A stretch of 64,000 nucleotides of DNA, taken from NCBI GenBank assembly GCA_943324745.2, contig CALPMT020000015.1, positions 1 to 64,000 on the forward strand. The letters are read 5' to 3'. Origin of the DNA: Chitinophaga pinensis. GTDB taxonomy: Bacteria; Bacteroidota; Bacteroidia; Flavobacteriales_D; Crocinitomicaceae. Under the pieces are notes generated by a model. It saw only the letters and a program-made list of their open reading frames with translations, did no database searches and had not been told where the DNA came from. A program made the translations under genes and the position numbers. Shown in pieces: positions 1 through 8,877 of this stretch (position 1 is the stretch's first letter; each line of letters starts with the position of its first letter).

Positions 1-189
1 ATACGCGAATTAAATTCTATGGGTGGAAGATTCTTTTCTTCAAAATATAGATGTAAAACTCCTGCCTTTACTTCACTTCGGAGGAAATCAAAATAATCTA
101 CCAAAAAATCAGGTAGAAATAACTTTATTAAGTCAATTGTCAAAATCGTTTTTTGAAAACAAAATTACTAATTTTAAAAATTCATCCCC

Positions 190-325
190 AACTTTTGGTC
201 ATGACCCCATTTGTTCAACTATTTACATTTACTGAAATTTCTAGAAAAATCACAAAAAAAGATTGGCTCAAAGATTATAATCCACAACTTCAATTAGAGT
301 TCAGTTCTGTTTAATTAAGGGGGGC
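190..325 (+). pseudogene. Orphan 3' gene end, copy 1
   Basis: A reading frame open from about 132 ends in TAA at 312-314 and has no plausible start. Its last residues read KKDWLKDYNPQLQLEFSSV. A diverged copy lies inverted at about 4345-4490 and ends EKYWFKEYYPQLKIEFYSA. DNA similarity extends past the stop (TTAATTAA then a G run) and upstream to a shared TTTGTTCAAC. I do not recognise the parent protein; a transposase or other repeated gene is possible. The rest of 1-444 shows no intact gene: an open frame at 23-235 has no recognisable features and is probably part of the decayed sequence. Confidence 0.5.
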
Positions 326-444
326 TTTTTTTTGAAAATTAGAAATCAACTTAGTAAAATCAATACTTCTAGGATGTAAATCGATTAATTTCTATTTTTA
401 TAGGACAATAGTGAAAATTTACAACAAAAAAAGATGTAAACAAA

Positions 445-3400
445 TTATTTTTGAAAATTAGTTTTTGTAGCATTAATCAAAGCGTCTGTGATAATTTTTC
501 TAATATCGGTACCTTTATTTTCAGCTATATATTGATACGTAGGTAGGTGATCTTTTGAATATTTTGACTTTTTAAATTTATACCTTAAACTCTCTATATT
601 TCCCATAATCCCTAATCCTAAGGAAAGAGGTATGGGGCTGTCAACTAGATAAATATGATAATTAAAACTCATATCAAGATTATGTCTTCCTTCAATTATT
701 GTTTTGTATTTATCCATTTTTAACACAAATGGATAGATATCTATTTCATTTTTAAAAACAGTAAATTCAACAGAAAGGCTATCAATTTTATTTTTAGTCT
801 TATTATTAAACATTAGTTTTTTCGAAATATCCTTAAAAGTAGGTCCGTCTAAAACCACTAAATCTTTAGCTTTTAATGAAGATGCTGCTCGAATAGTAGA
901 TTTTTTAGGATTGTAGTTTGCATCAAGATATGTCTCAGCTGTCAGATGATATTCAGCCTTACCAGAAAAAGAACTTAACATAGGCATAATTGAATCCATA
1001 TCTGGAATCATTTGCACAAGTTTATTGATATCAATGTCATACATATAATAATCCATACCAACAAACAAATGATTTCTTCTTGGTGTTTTATACATTGCTG
1101 TAAGTTTCATTTTTGCAGCTTGAGTGGTAAATAACAAATCTTTTAGTACCATTACACCATCTTTAATTCTAATATCTCCGGAAATATCTTTTATATAATC
1201 TCCCCCAAGTTTAGCTTTACTAATATCTGTATGCAACTGAATATCTATACCTTTTGGAACCAAATAAGGATCTGAAGAAGTTGGAGTTTTCTCTTTAATA
1301 ACATTTTCTTTTTCACCAATTCCAGATGTTAAATTCATTAATTCATTAATGTCAGTATTACTACTCTGAAATAGAAAATCTCCTTTTAAAAGAGAATCTT
1401 TTGTGATAAATGAAAAAATGTTCAATAATTCTCCTTTTAAACTAAATGTTGAGTTGTTGATTTTCATATCACATTCTGAAATTGAAAATTTTTCGGGGTT
1501 AAAATTGAGACTTAAAGTTGGTATTTGTATGGGATAATTTAATTCTTGAGTTTTAAGATTAAAACTAGACATACTCAAATTACCATTTGCCAACCATTGC
1601 GTTAGAATTTCTTTCTGCCTTTCGTCATTATCAATGGAAGTATTCAACTTTAAATTATCATATGATATATAATTTCCATCAATCTTAGAACTTAATTTTT
1701 CACTATTTAATGCAAATCTGATATCCTTTACAAATTTTGATCCATTCTTAGGACATAAAGTAACTTTACCATTTGGCTTAGTTACATCCATAGCAATTTC
1801 TTTAGAGTCATAAATAATTTTTTCAAAGTAATAATTTGAAGAAACGTTAGGTATTAAATTTGTATTAGTAATATCCGATGTTTCAAAAGAAATAGTAGAA
1901 TTAATCAATTTTGCATTAAACTGATTTTTTTGTTTTGCATTAAAAATTGAAGATTTTAAGTTTCCTTTCATAAAAGATTTTTCATTTCCTGGAAGTTTAA
2001 AATTCACAGATGAAAAATCTGTTTGAATAGCATAATCTTCATAATTCAAAAAGAATGACGCAAATGATATATTACCTGTGCTTTTTATTTTATTTAATTT
2101 ATTATCTAAAATATCCTGTAAATAAAATTCTCCATCTAAATCTAAATCAACTTTTCCTGCCATATTTAGATTGATACCTTTAGGAACTAATGGAACAAAT
2201 TCAGCACAATTTAGAAAAGATTTAGTATTTATTAGACATAATTTTTTTCCAAACAAATCTTTCATTTTAGCAGAGAAAGACATAGTTGATTTATTCGTAA
2301 TCATTTTAAAATCAGCTATTGATAATTCTGTGTTGTTATTTTCGATAAAATCAGTATTAAAAGAAAAATTCGTAGAAAGCGAATTAAGTGAAACAGGAAT
2401 TTTGTTAGACTTAATATTTACATCTTTAAGTTTCATATCTAAATGAAACAATCCAGACTCAGGTTTATTTGTAACAGGTCTTAAATTATTTGTTAATTTG
2501 TCAATGAAATGATTAATTTGATTAACATTAAACTCACTTTTAATAGTTGAAGTAATAACACCATCTAATTCATCGACAATACCTTTAGGGAATAAATTCG
2601 TCAAATTAGCCAGATTAATATAAGTATTTATTTTTAAATTAGAATTCAACTCAGTAAATATATTTTTCATCAAACCTTCTGTATATAAGGAAGATTCTGC
2701 TAGATTTAATTTGGCACAATTGATCTTTAAATAAGATGAAGAATCTGAAGAAAAATCCGTCTCTATATCACAATAAAATCCTAAATCTTTAATAGAAGCA
2801 GGTGTGAGTGAAGGGAAATCTAACGCTATCTCTTTTAAAGATAGATTAGACTTCAAAACAGGCATTTTATCACTTGAAATCTCACCTTTAATATTACCTT
2901 TAGTTGAAATATATCCAGAAACATTCATTCCTTTCAAGCTACTCTTAAACTCTTTAGGAACTAGAGACAACAAATTACTAATTGAAGATTCATTCAAAAA
3001 GTAATTAATATTTGTATTTATTTTCTCAAAATCGTCTAAAAAAGAAACTTTTCCATCAAATTGTAAAACATTTTCGTTAATTGAAAATTCACTTGGTTTA
3101 AAAATTACAACTTTGTTTACAAAATCATAATCAACAGGAAGGTTTACTTCCAAGGATAAATTATTTGAATAATCTATCCCTTCATATTGGCAAGAAATGT
3201 TTGATTTTTTGATGTTTATTATAGCAGATAAAAAATCTTTTTTATAAATACCTTCAATTTCAGCATTAAAATCATTCACATCTAATGCTATTTTTTGAGA
3301 CAAATCTGTGTAATTAATATTTACATTTTCGAATAGTAGTTTTTTCAGATTTATTAAATCAAAATCAAAATCTGATTCTTCTTTAGTAGATGAGTCTTTG

Positions 3401-3819
3401 ACGGCTATATCAAAATTAGCTTTACCGTCTTTATCAACAAAGGCGTTTACCTTTGTATCAATTAATTCAATTTTTTTTATGATTACTTTATTATGAAATA
3501 AAAATTCACTAACATCAACTATTCCAATAATTGACTCGGCATTTAATAAAGTATCATTTGATGCATTTTTTGTTGGGCTAATTAACTGTAAATTATTTAT
3601 TTTAACTCCAAATTCAGGGAATGTACTAAAAAAAGTTAATTCAACGTCTTCAATTTCAGATTTACAAGTAATTAATGAAGGTAGTTGTTTCTTAATTAAC
3701 GGCGTTAATTTTCCAGGTGTAAAAACAAACCAAATTACACTACATAAAACTATTAAAACAAAAGAAACTAAAATTGATAAATAGATTGTGATTTTTTTAA
3801 ACCAAAATTTTATATTCAT
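445..3819 (-). CDS. AsmA-like family protein
   Basis: A large envelope protein of 1124 residues. One N-terminal membrane segment (about residues 8-31) is followed by a very long, probably periplasmic, beta-rich region full of short repeated strand-like stretches. The C-terminal 250 residues resemble the AsmA C-terminal domain, with a run of projected strands ending in a low-complexity Lys-rich tail. AsmA/TamB-type proteins are thought to bridge inner and outer membranes and affect phospholipid or outer membrane protein delivery; that role is family knowledge and is not shown here. The gene is 3 bp downstream of a small lipoprotein gene on the same strand, so the two are probably co-transcribed. 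The start at 3819 is ATG and leads directly into the membrane segment. Confidence 0.8.
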   Translation of the reverse strand: MNIKFWFKKITIYLSILVSFVLIVLCSVIWFVFTPGKLTPLIKKQLPSLITCKSEIEDVELTFFSTFPEFGVKINNLQLISPTKNASNDTLLNAESIIGIVDVSEFLFHNKVIIKKIELIDTKVNAFVDKDGKANFDIAVKDSSTKEESDFDFDLINLKKLLFENVNINYTDLSQKIALDVNDFNAEIEGIYKKDFLSAIINIKKSNISCQYEGIDYSNNLSLEVNLPVDYDFVNKVVIFKPSEFSINENVLQFDGKVSFLDDFEKINTNINYFLNESSISNLLSLVPKEFKSSLKGMNVSGYISTKGNIKGEISSDKMPVLKSNLSLKEIALDFPSLTPASIKDLGFYCDIETDFSSDSSSYLKINCAKLNLAESSLYTEGLMKNIFTELNSNLKINTYINLANLTNLFPKGIVDELDGVITSTIKSEFNVNQINHFIDKLTNNLRPVTNKPESGLFHLDMKLKDVNIKSNKIPVSLNSLSTNFSFNTDFIENNNTELSIADFKMITNKSTMSFSAKMKDLFGKKLCLINTKSFLNCAEFVPLVPKGINLNMAGKVDLDLDGEFYLQDILDNKLNKIKSTGNISFASFFLNYEDYAIQTDFSSVNFKLPGNEKSFMKGNLKSSIFNAKQKNQFNAKLINSTISFETSDITNTNLIPNVSSNYYFEKIIYDSKEIAMDVTKPNGKVTLCPKNGSKFVKDIRFALNSEKLSSKIDGNYISYDNLKLNTSIDNDERQKEILTQWLANGNLSMSSFNLKTQELNYPIQIPTLSLNFNPEKFSISECDMKINNSTFSLKGELLNIFSFITKDSLLKGDFLFQSSNTDINELMNLTSGIGEKENVIKEKTPTSSDPYLVPKGIDIQLHTDISKAKLGGDYIKDISGDIRIKDGVMVLKDLLFTTQAAKMKLTAMYKTPRRNHLFVGMDYYMYDIDINKLVQMIPDMDSIMPMLSSFSGKAEYHLTAETYLDANYNPKKSTIRAASSLKAKDLVVLDGPTFKDISKKLMFNNKTKNKIDSLSVEFTVFKNEIDIYPFVLKMDKYKTIIEGRHNLDMSFNYHIYLVDSPIPLSLGLGIMGNIESLRYKFKKSKYSKDHLPTYQYIAENKGTDIRKIITDALINATKTNFQK

Positions 3820-3822
3820 AGG

Positions 3823-4212
3823 TTAATTTACTTTAGTAAAAGTTTCTAACTTATCAAAATTATCTTTCTTAGATAATTTTGAGGCACTCAACTCTGTAAT
3901 TGTATATGTTTTTGGAAGAGTCCCACCAGTTGTCTCTAGGTAATGATTTTCAATTAATTTCGATCCCTCAAGCTGCCAATTGAATTTTTGAGCATCATTT
4001 TCTGTAATATCAGTATCTGATACATCCCAGGTAGAACCAGTACCATCAGTATTATATTTATAATATACCGAATTATTTAATTGCCACTTTCCTATCAATA
4101 GTTTTTGATCAAATGTTGTCTGTTTTTCAGATTCTTCTTTTTTACAAGAATTAAATATCAAAATAATAATCAAAAATAGGAATACTGAAAATATAGATTT
4201 GAATCGAAACAT
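3823..4212 (-). CDS. Small lipocalin-like lipoprotein
   Basis: 130 residues from the ATG at 4212. An upstream in-frame start at 4272 would add 20 residues before the signal peptide and is unlikely. The N-terminus is a lipoprotein signal with the lipobox Cys at residue 23 (FNSC, then KKEE). The mature part opens with LIGKWQLN, the typical first strand of Bacteroidota lipocalin-like lipoproteins, and ends in THR/LYS-rich strands. A -7-like box TATATTTG lies on the minus strand at 4224-4231, only 12 bp ahead of the start, without a clear -33 box. It sits immediately upstream of the AsmA-like gene. Function unknown; the lipocalin-like call rests on the GKW motif and size only. Confidence 0.65.
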   Translation of the reverse strand: MFRFKSIFSVFLFLIIILIFNSCKKEESEKQTTFDQKLLIGKWQLNNSVYYKYNTDGTGSTWDVSDTDITENDAQKFNWQLEGSKLIENHYLETTGGTLPKTYTITELSASKLSKKDNFDKLETFTKVN

Positions 4213-4344
4213 TTTTTTTTTTTCAAATATACAAAACAATAAAATATAAAGTGAAAAAACACCACGAAACAAAAAAACAGGAATTAATCAATTCACATAC
4301 CTATAATTATGTATTTCACTAAGTTGATCTATGAATTTCAAAAG

Positions 4345-4490
4345 TAAACCCCTTTAATTAGGCAGAATAGAACTCAATTTTAAGTTGTGGATAATACTCT
4401 TTGAACCAGTATTTTTCTGGGTTTTTTTTAAAAAAATAATTGTATATTATAACTATGTTGTTGAACAAAATGTAATCTGCAGAAGCTTAT
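4345..4490 (-). pseudogene. Orphan 3' gene end, copy 2 (inverted)
   Basis: Read on the minus strand this encodes PEKYWFKEYYPQLKIEFYSA followed by TAA, homologous to the remnant at 190-325. It lacks any start or upstream coding region: the frame breaks in the A-rich stretch near 4430-4440. The two remnants point towards each other and bracket the AsmA-like gene and its lipoprotein partner. The remaining intergenic sequence up to 4695 is A/T-rich and shows no further gene or clear signal. Confidence 0.5.
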
Positions 4491-4695
4491 TAGATTATGG
4501 GATTCTCATTTTCGTATTTTTTTTTATTTTAAAATCTTTTAAACCTTCTGTTTAAATAGTCGTTGAGAAGTAGAGTAATGCGAAATATAAATATAGTTAA
4601 GAGTTAAAATAGTAATATTTTTTTAAAAAGTCAAGAATACTATAGTGCATTTTTTCAAATGGTTATTTTTGTCATTATTTGAAAAATTATTTATT

Positions 4696-5790
4696 ATGCG
4701 AGTATCTGATATTCTTTCCTATTTAGAAAGCAAGTTTCCAATAAGTAGCCAAGCTTCGTTTGATAATTGTGGTTTATTAGTTGGTGATAATCAAGCGATA
4801 GCTAAGGGTGTGTTAATTTGTTTGGACTGTACGGAAGAAGTAATAGAAGAAGCTATTTCGTTAGGTAGTAACCTAATAATAGCTCACCATCCATTAATAT
4901 TTAAAGGAATCAAAAAACTAACAGGTTCCAATTATGTGGAACGAACGATATTAAAAGCGATTCGTTCGGAAATTTCAATTTATGCGATGCATACGAATTT
5001 AGATCATGCTATTAATGGAGTAAATGCTGAAATTGCTTATCGTTTAAACCTTGTTAATTGTCGTGTTTTAGATCCGCAACCAAATGTACTAGTGAAATTA
5101 TCCGTTTTTGTACCTGTAACTCATTCAGAAATTGTTCAGGAGACCGTTTTTAAAACTGGTGGAGGACAAATAGGAAATTATGATTCTTGTAGTTTTACAA
5201 GTAAAGGTGAAGGTACATTTAGACCTTTAGAAAATTCAAATCCATACACAGGTAAGCATGCTGAATTTTCTCAGGTAGAGGAAAAAAAGATGGAGTTTTT
5301 AGTTTCCATACATAAGCTTCAATCAGTCATTAAACAAATGTTAAAAGTACATCCATATGAAGAGGTTGCGTATGATGTTGTTTCTCTTCAAAATGTAAAT
5401 ACCTTTGAAGGAAGTGGTATGATAGGGGAGTTGCCTAAATCTGTAAATTCGTTAGAATTTTTAAGTCGTGTAAAAGAAATCTTTAATTGTGGAACCATTC
5501 GACATACCAAATTGCTTAGTAAAGAGATAAAAACTGTTGCGTTTTGTGGTGGTTCCGGTAGTTTTTTGTTGTCCAAGGCGATTCGCCAAAAAGCGGATAT
5601 CTTCATCACAGGTGATTTTAAATACCATGAGTTTTTTGATGCTGATAAACAGATTGTTATTGCTGATATTGGGCATTATGAAAGTGAACAATTTACTTCT
5701 GAATTAATTTATCGTATTTTGACGGAAAAATTTGTTAAATTTGCATTTAATGTAACAAAGGTTAATACAAATCCTATTAATTATTTCTAG
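4696..5790 (+). CDS. Nif3-like dinuclear metal-centre protein
   Basis: 364 residues from the ATG at 4696; the longer frame from 4645 adds a hydrophobic stretch not found in the family. Members of the Nif3/YqfO family (also labelled GTP cyclohydrolase I type 2-like) form toroidal hexamers with a dinuclear metal site; the true substrate is unsettled. Visible metal ligands are HHP at residues 64-66, H in MHTNLD near residue 100, and GHYESE close to the C-terminus. Between the two Nif3 halves is a PII/CutA-like insert of about 100 residues (around VPVTHSE to VHPYEEVAYDV), as in the YqfO subgroup. It is followed 3 bp later by the zinc-ribbon gene, the usual Bacteroidota pairing, which suggests a shared transcript. 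Confidence 0.9.
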   Translation: MRVSDILSYLESKFPISSQASFDNCGLLVGDNQAIAKGVLICLDCTEEVIEEAISLGSNLIIAHHPLIFKGIKKLTGSNYVERTILKAIRSEISIYAMHTNLDHAINGVNAEIAYRLNLVNCRVLDPQPNVLVKLSVFVPVTHSEIVQETVFKTGGGQIGNYDSCSFTSKGEGTFRPLENSNPYTGKHAEFSQVEEKKMEFLVSIHKLQSVIKQMLKVHPYEEVAYDVVSLQNVNTFEGSGMIGELPKSVNSLEFLSRVKEIFNCGTIRHTKLLSKEIKTVAFCGGSGSFLLSKAIRQKADIFITGDFKYHEFFDADKQIVIADIGHYESEQFTSELIYRILTEKFVKFAFNVTKVNTNPINYF

Positions 5791-5793
5791 AAA

Positions 5794-6537
5794 ATGGCTG
5801 CAGCAGCAAGTAAAAAAGAAGTATCAGTGGCAGATAAATTAGATGCCCTTTACCAATTACAAAAAATTGATTCTGAAATTGATAGAATCAGAACTATTCG
5901 TGGTGAACTTCCATTAGAAGTGCAAGATTTAGAAGACGAATTACAAGGTCTTGAAACTCGTTTGATTAAATTACAAGATGAAATTAAAGAGTTGGAGCAA
6001 GATGCTACAGATCGTAAAAATGCAATCAAAGATTCTGAATTAGCAATTGCTAAATACAAAGAACAACAAAATAATGTTCGCAATAATCGTGAATACGAGT
6101 CGTTAGAAAAAGAAATTGAATTCCAAGATTTGGAAATTAAATTAAACGACAAACGTATCAAAGAATCTAAGTTCACATTATCGAACAAAAAAGAATTACT
6201 TGAAGATGCTACTGTCAAATTTGAATTACGTAAAGGTGATTTAGCAAGTAAAAAAGCAGAATTAGATGAAATCATTGCAGAAACTCAAAAAGAAGAAGAA
6301 GCCTTGATTAGTAAGTCTGAAAAAGCAAAAGGAGCTGTAGAAGAGCGACTAGTTGTTGCGTATACACGCTTACGAGGTAACGCAAAAAACGGATTGGCTG
6401 TTGTACCTGTAGATCGTGATTCTTGTGGAGGATGTTTTAATAAAATTCCACCACAACGTCAATTAGATATACAAACAAAACGTAAAATAATCGTATGTGA
6501 ACATTGTGGTAGAATTTTAGTTCCAACAGAAGAATAA
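5794..6537 (+). CDS. C4-type zinc-ribbon coiled-coil protein
   Basis: 247 residues. Residues about 15-200 form one long antiparallel-type coiled coil rich in Glu, Lys and Leu. The C-terminus is a zinc ribbon with ligands Cys211, Cys214, Cys235 and Cys238 (CGGC and CEHC). This is the COG1579 family, suspected to bind nucleic acid; no activity is established. The gene directly follows the Nif3-like gene. The start ATG at 5794 gives MAAAASKKE, with no alternative nearby. Confidence 0.88.
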   Translation: MAAAASKKEVSVADKLDALYQLQKIDSEIDRIRTIRGELPLEVQDLEDELQGLETRLIKLQDEIKELEQDATDRKNAIKDSELAIAKYKEQQNNVRNNREYESLEKEIEFQDLEIKLNDKRIKESKFTLSNKKELLEDATVKFELRKGDLASKKAELDEIIAETQKEEEALISKSEKAKGAVEERLVVAYTRLRGNAKNGLAVVPVDRDSCGGCFNKIPPQRQLDIQTKRKIIVCEHCGRILVPTEE

Positions 6538-7046
6538 GATTTTAAAACAATATAAAGAAGGCTGATTAATTTAATAGATAAAAAAATTACAAAAAGCTAT
6601 TTTTTGTTTTTTAATTATTTAATTCGACAGATTTTTTTTCTTTGATTATAGTTACTATATTGTAGCTAGGATTTTTTTACAGAAGTTTAAATTATATTTG
6701 AAACTGATTTTAATTTCAATATAACTGCTGATATGGACTGATAATTTTAATGTTTTGTTAGTTTCTTTAAAATTATCATAACAAACGCCTAACAATATTA
6801 TTATTTAATATTAATTATAAATATTATATATTAGTTGTGTGAATAATTTTCGGGTCTTTATCGCAAGTAGCTATATTTCAGTTTGATAGGTGTTTAATTA
6901 AATTATGGTATAATGTTAACCTTTTATCATTATATTCTGTAACAGATTTATAATACGAACGTTTGAATTTTTATTGATTTATAAAAGTGTATGTATAATT
7001 CCTAAAAAAGTTTTACTGCTAAGTGATAGCTATTAATTGCATTTTT
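6538..7046. other. A/T-rich intergenic stretch
   Basis: About 500 bp between the zinc-ribbon gene and lpxK. I see no open frame with gene-like composition, no tRNA, and no strong hairpin followed by a T run. The promoter for the lpxK run presumably lies here, but I cannot point to a good TTTG/TAnnTTTG pair. Confidence 0.5.
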
Positions 7047-8078
7047 ATGCGATGTTTACGTAATTTTTTATTACCTTTTGCTTTAATCTACGGTCTAATT
7101 ACGTGGATAAGAAATAAATTTTTTGATTGGGGATTTTTTTCAATATATCAAATTCCAGTCAAGTCTATTTTAGTAGGGAATCTGTCGGTGGGAGGGACAG
7201 GGAAGACTCCTCATGTTACTTTTCTTGTTGATTTCATATCTCAAAACTTTAGTACTACAATTTTGAGTCGAGGATATGGACGAAAAACGAAAGGTTATTT
7301 AGAGGCTAATTCGCATGCTACAGCCTTAACTATTGGAGATGAACCTTTGAGTTATTATAAACGCTTTCACGATAAAGTTTCAGTAGTGGTATGTGAATCT
7401 CGAACAGAAGGAGTCAAAAGAATACTGCAATCTAAAAAAACAGATGTTATAGTGCTTGATGATGCCTTCCAACATCGAAACGTTCAGGTTGGATTTTCCA
7501 TCTTACTTATGGATTATACAAAGCCATTTTATCGAGATTTTATGTTGCCGACAGGAGATTTGCGGGAATTTTCATGTGGAAAAAAACGTGCAGATCGACT
7601 TATTGTCACTAAATGTCCAAAGGTATTGACAGAAATCGAGAAAAATGAAATAATAATTCGTTCAGGGTTTCCTGCAAGTCATGTATTTTTTTCTAATATT
7701 GTTTATGGAGAAGCGATTAGTTTTTCTAGTGAATCTGTGAAAATAAATCGTAATGTATTGTTAGTAACAGGGATTTCTAATCCAACTTCTTTGTTTGAAT
7801 ATCTGATAGATTTTGTGAATAATGTTGAAATGATGACTTTTCCAGATCATCATATGTTTACTTTATCGGATATTCAAAAAATTCACACTAAATTTGAAGA
7901 GTTAGAAGATTCTTCAGCGGTTATTTTAACCACAGAAAAGGATTTTATGCGATTGCAAGCGATTTTAATGAAAGAAGAAATTGGAAAATATCCTTGGTGT
8001 TATGTTCCAATTTCAATTTTAATTGATCGAGAAAAAGATTTTATAGAAGAAATAATAAGTTATGTTGACACAATTTAA
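7047..8078 (+). CDS. lpxK: Tetraacyldisaccharide 4'-kinase
   Basis: Phosphorylates the 4' position of the tetraacyldisaccharide-1-phosphate intermediate in lipid A synthesis, at the inner membrane. 343 residues from the ATG at 7047; a GTG at 7023 would add eight residues. The N-terminus carries the expected membrane-associated hydrophobic helix (FLLPFALIYGLITW), then the Walker A motif GNLSVGGTGKTP at residues 44-55. Further LpxK signatures are SRGYGRKTKG, DEPL and DAFQHR. The stop overlaps the start of the purine nucleoside phosphorylase gene by 17 bp, so the two are translationally linked. A second lipid A gene, lpxH, lies 4.5 kb downstream on the same strand. Confidence 0.93.
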   Translation: MRCLRNFLLPFALIYGLITWIRNKFFDWGFFSIYQIPVKSILVGNLSVGGTGKTPHVTFLVDFISQNFSTTILSRGYGRKTKGYLEANSHATALTIGDEPLSYYKRFHDKVSVVVCESRTEGVKRILQSKKTDVIVLDDAFQHRNVQVGFSILLMDYTKPFYRDFMLPTGDLREFSCGKKRADRLIVTKCPKVLTEIEKNEIIIRSGFPASHVFFSNIVYGEAISFSSESVKINRNVLLVTGISNPTSLFEYLIDFVNNVEMMTFPDHHMFTLSDIQKIHTKFEELEDSSAVILTTEKDFMRLQAILMKEEIGKYPWCYVPISILIDREKDFIEEIISYVDTI

Positions 8079-8874
8079 AGAATCTGTTGATTTTATTTTA
8101 AGTAAAACTTCAGTAAAACCTTCTGTTGGTATTGTATTAGGAACAGGTTTAGGTGGATTAGTAAAAGAAATAGAGGTTATTAATGAGATTTCGTATTCGG
8201 ATATTCCAAATTTCCCGGTTTCTACCGTAGAGAGTCATTCTGGAAAATTAATTTTTGGTAAATTAGGAGGAAAAGAAGTTGTTGCCATGCAAGGACGTTT
8301 TCATTTCTACGAGGGATATGATTTAAAACAAGTGACTTATCCAATTCGTGTAATGAAATTGTTAGGGATTGAGAAGTTATTTGTAAGTAATGCTTCGGGA
8401 GGTGTTAACCCTGATTTTATTGTTGGTGAGATCATGATATTGAATGATCATATTAATTTCTTTCCTGGTAATCCATTAATCGGTAAAAACTTTGATGAGT
8501 TAGGACCACGTTTTCCAGATATGAGTGAGCCATATTGTCCTAAAATGATCCAATTAGCAAAAGATATTGCTAAAGAACACAATATTCGTATTGCTGAGGG
8601 CACTTATTTAGGATTAACAGGTCCGACGTTAGAAACACCTGCTGAATATAAGTTTGTACGAACAATTGGTGCAGATGCTGTAGGTATGTCTACTGTCCCA
8701 GAGGTAATTGTAGCTCGACATATGGAAATACCTTGTTTTGCGATTTCTATAATTACAGATTTAGGAGTTCCTGGTAAAATTAAAAAGGTAAGTTTAGATG
8801 AAGTGATCGAAGTTGCTTCAAGACAAGAACCAAAGATGACATTGATTTTACGTGAGTTAATTGCACGTTCATAG
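8062..8874 (+). CDS. Purine nucleoside phosphorylase
   Basis: 270 residues, the size of trimeric PNPs. It cleaves purine (deoxy)nucleosides with phosphate to free base and pentose-1-phosphate in purine salvage. Motifs: phosphate loop GTGLGG (residues 27-32), HSGKL, GRFHFYEGY, VSNASGGVNPDF and the base-site stretch EGTYLGLTGPTLETPAEY, all typical of the PNP/MTAP fold. It overlaps lpxK by 17 bp and is followed 3 bp later by gatB. Which purines it prefers cannot be judged from sequence by eye. Confidence 0.93.
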   Translation: MLTQFKESVDFILSKTSVKPSVGIVLGTGLGGLVKEIEVINEISYSDIPNFPVSTVESHSGKLIFGKLGGKEVVAMQGRFHFYEGYDLKQVTYPIRVMKLLGIEKLFVSNASGGVNPDFIVGEIMILNDHINFFPGNPLIGKNFDELGPRFPDMSEPYCPKMIQLAKDIAKEHNIRIAEGTYLGLTGPTLETPAEYKFVRTIGADAVGMSTVPEVIVARHMEIPCFAISIITDLGVPGKIKKVSLDEVIEVASRQEPKMTLILRELIARS

Positions 8875-8877
8875 TTT

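Noticed and set aside
23-235. Small protein of 70 residues
   Set aside because: No start context, no conserved features, and it overlaps the frame of the orphan 3' remnant; probably decayed DNA.
6538-7046. Riboswitch or tRNA before lpxK
   Set aside because: No cloverleaf, no conserved aptamer motif, and no terminator hairpin found.
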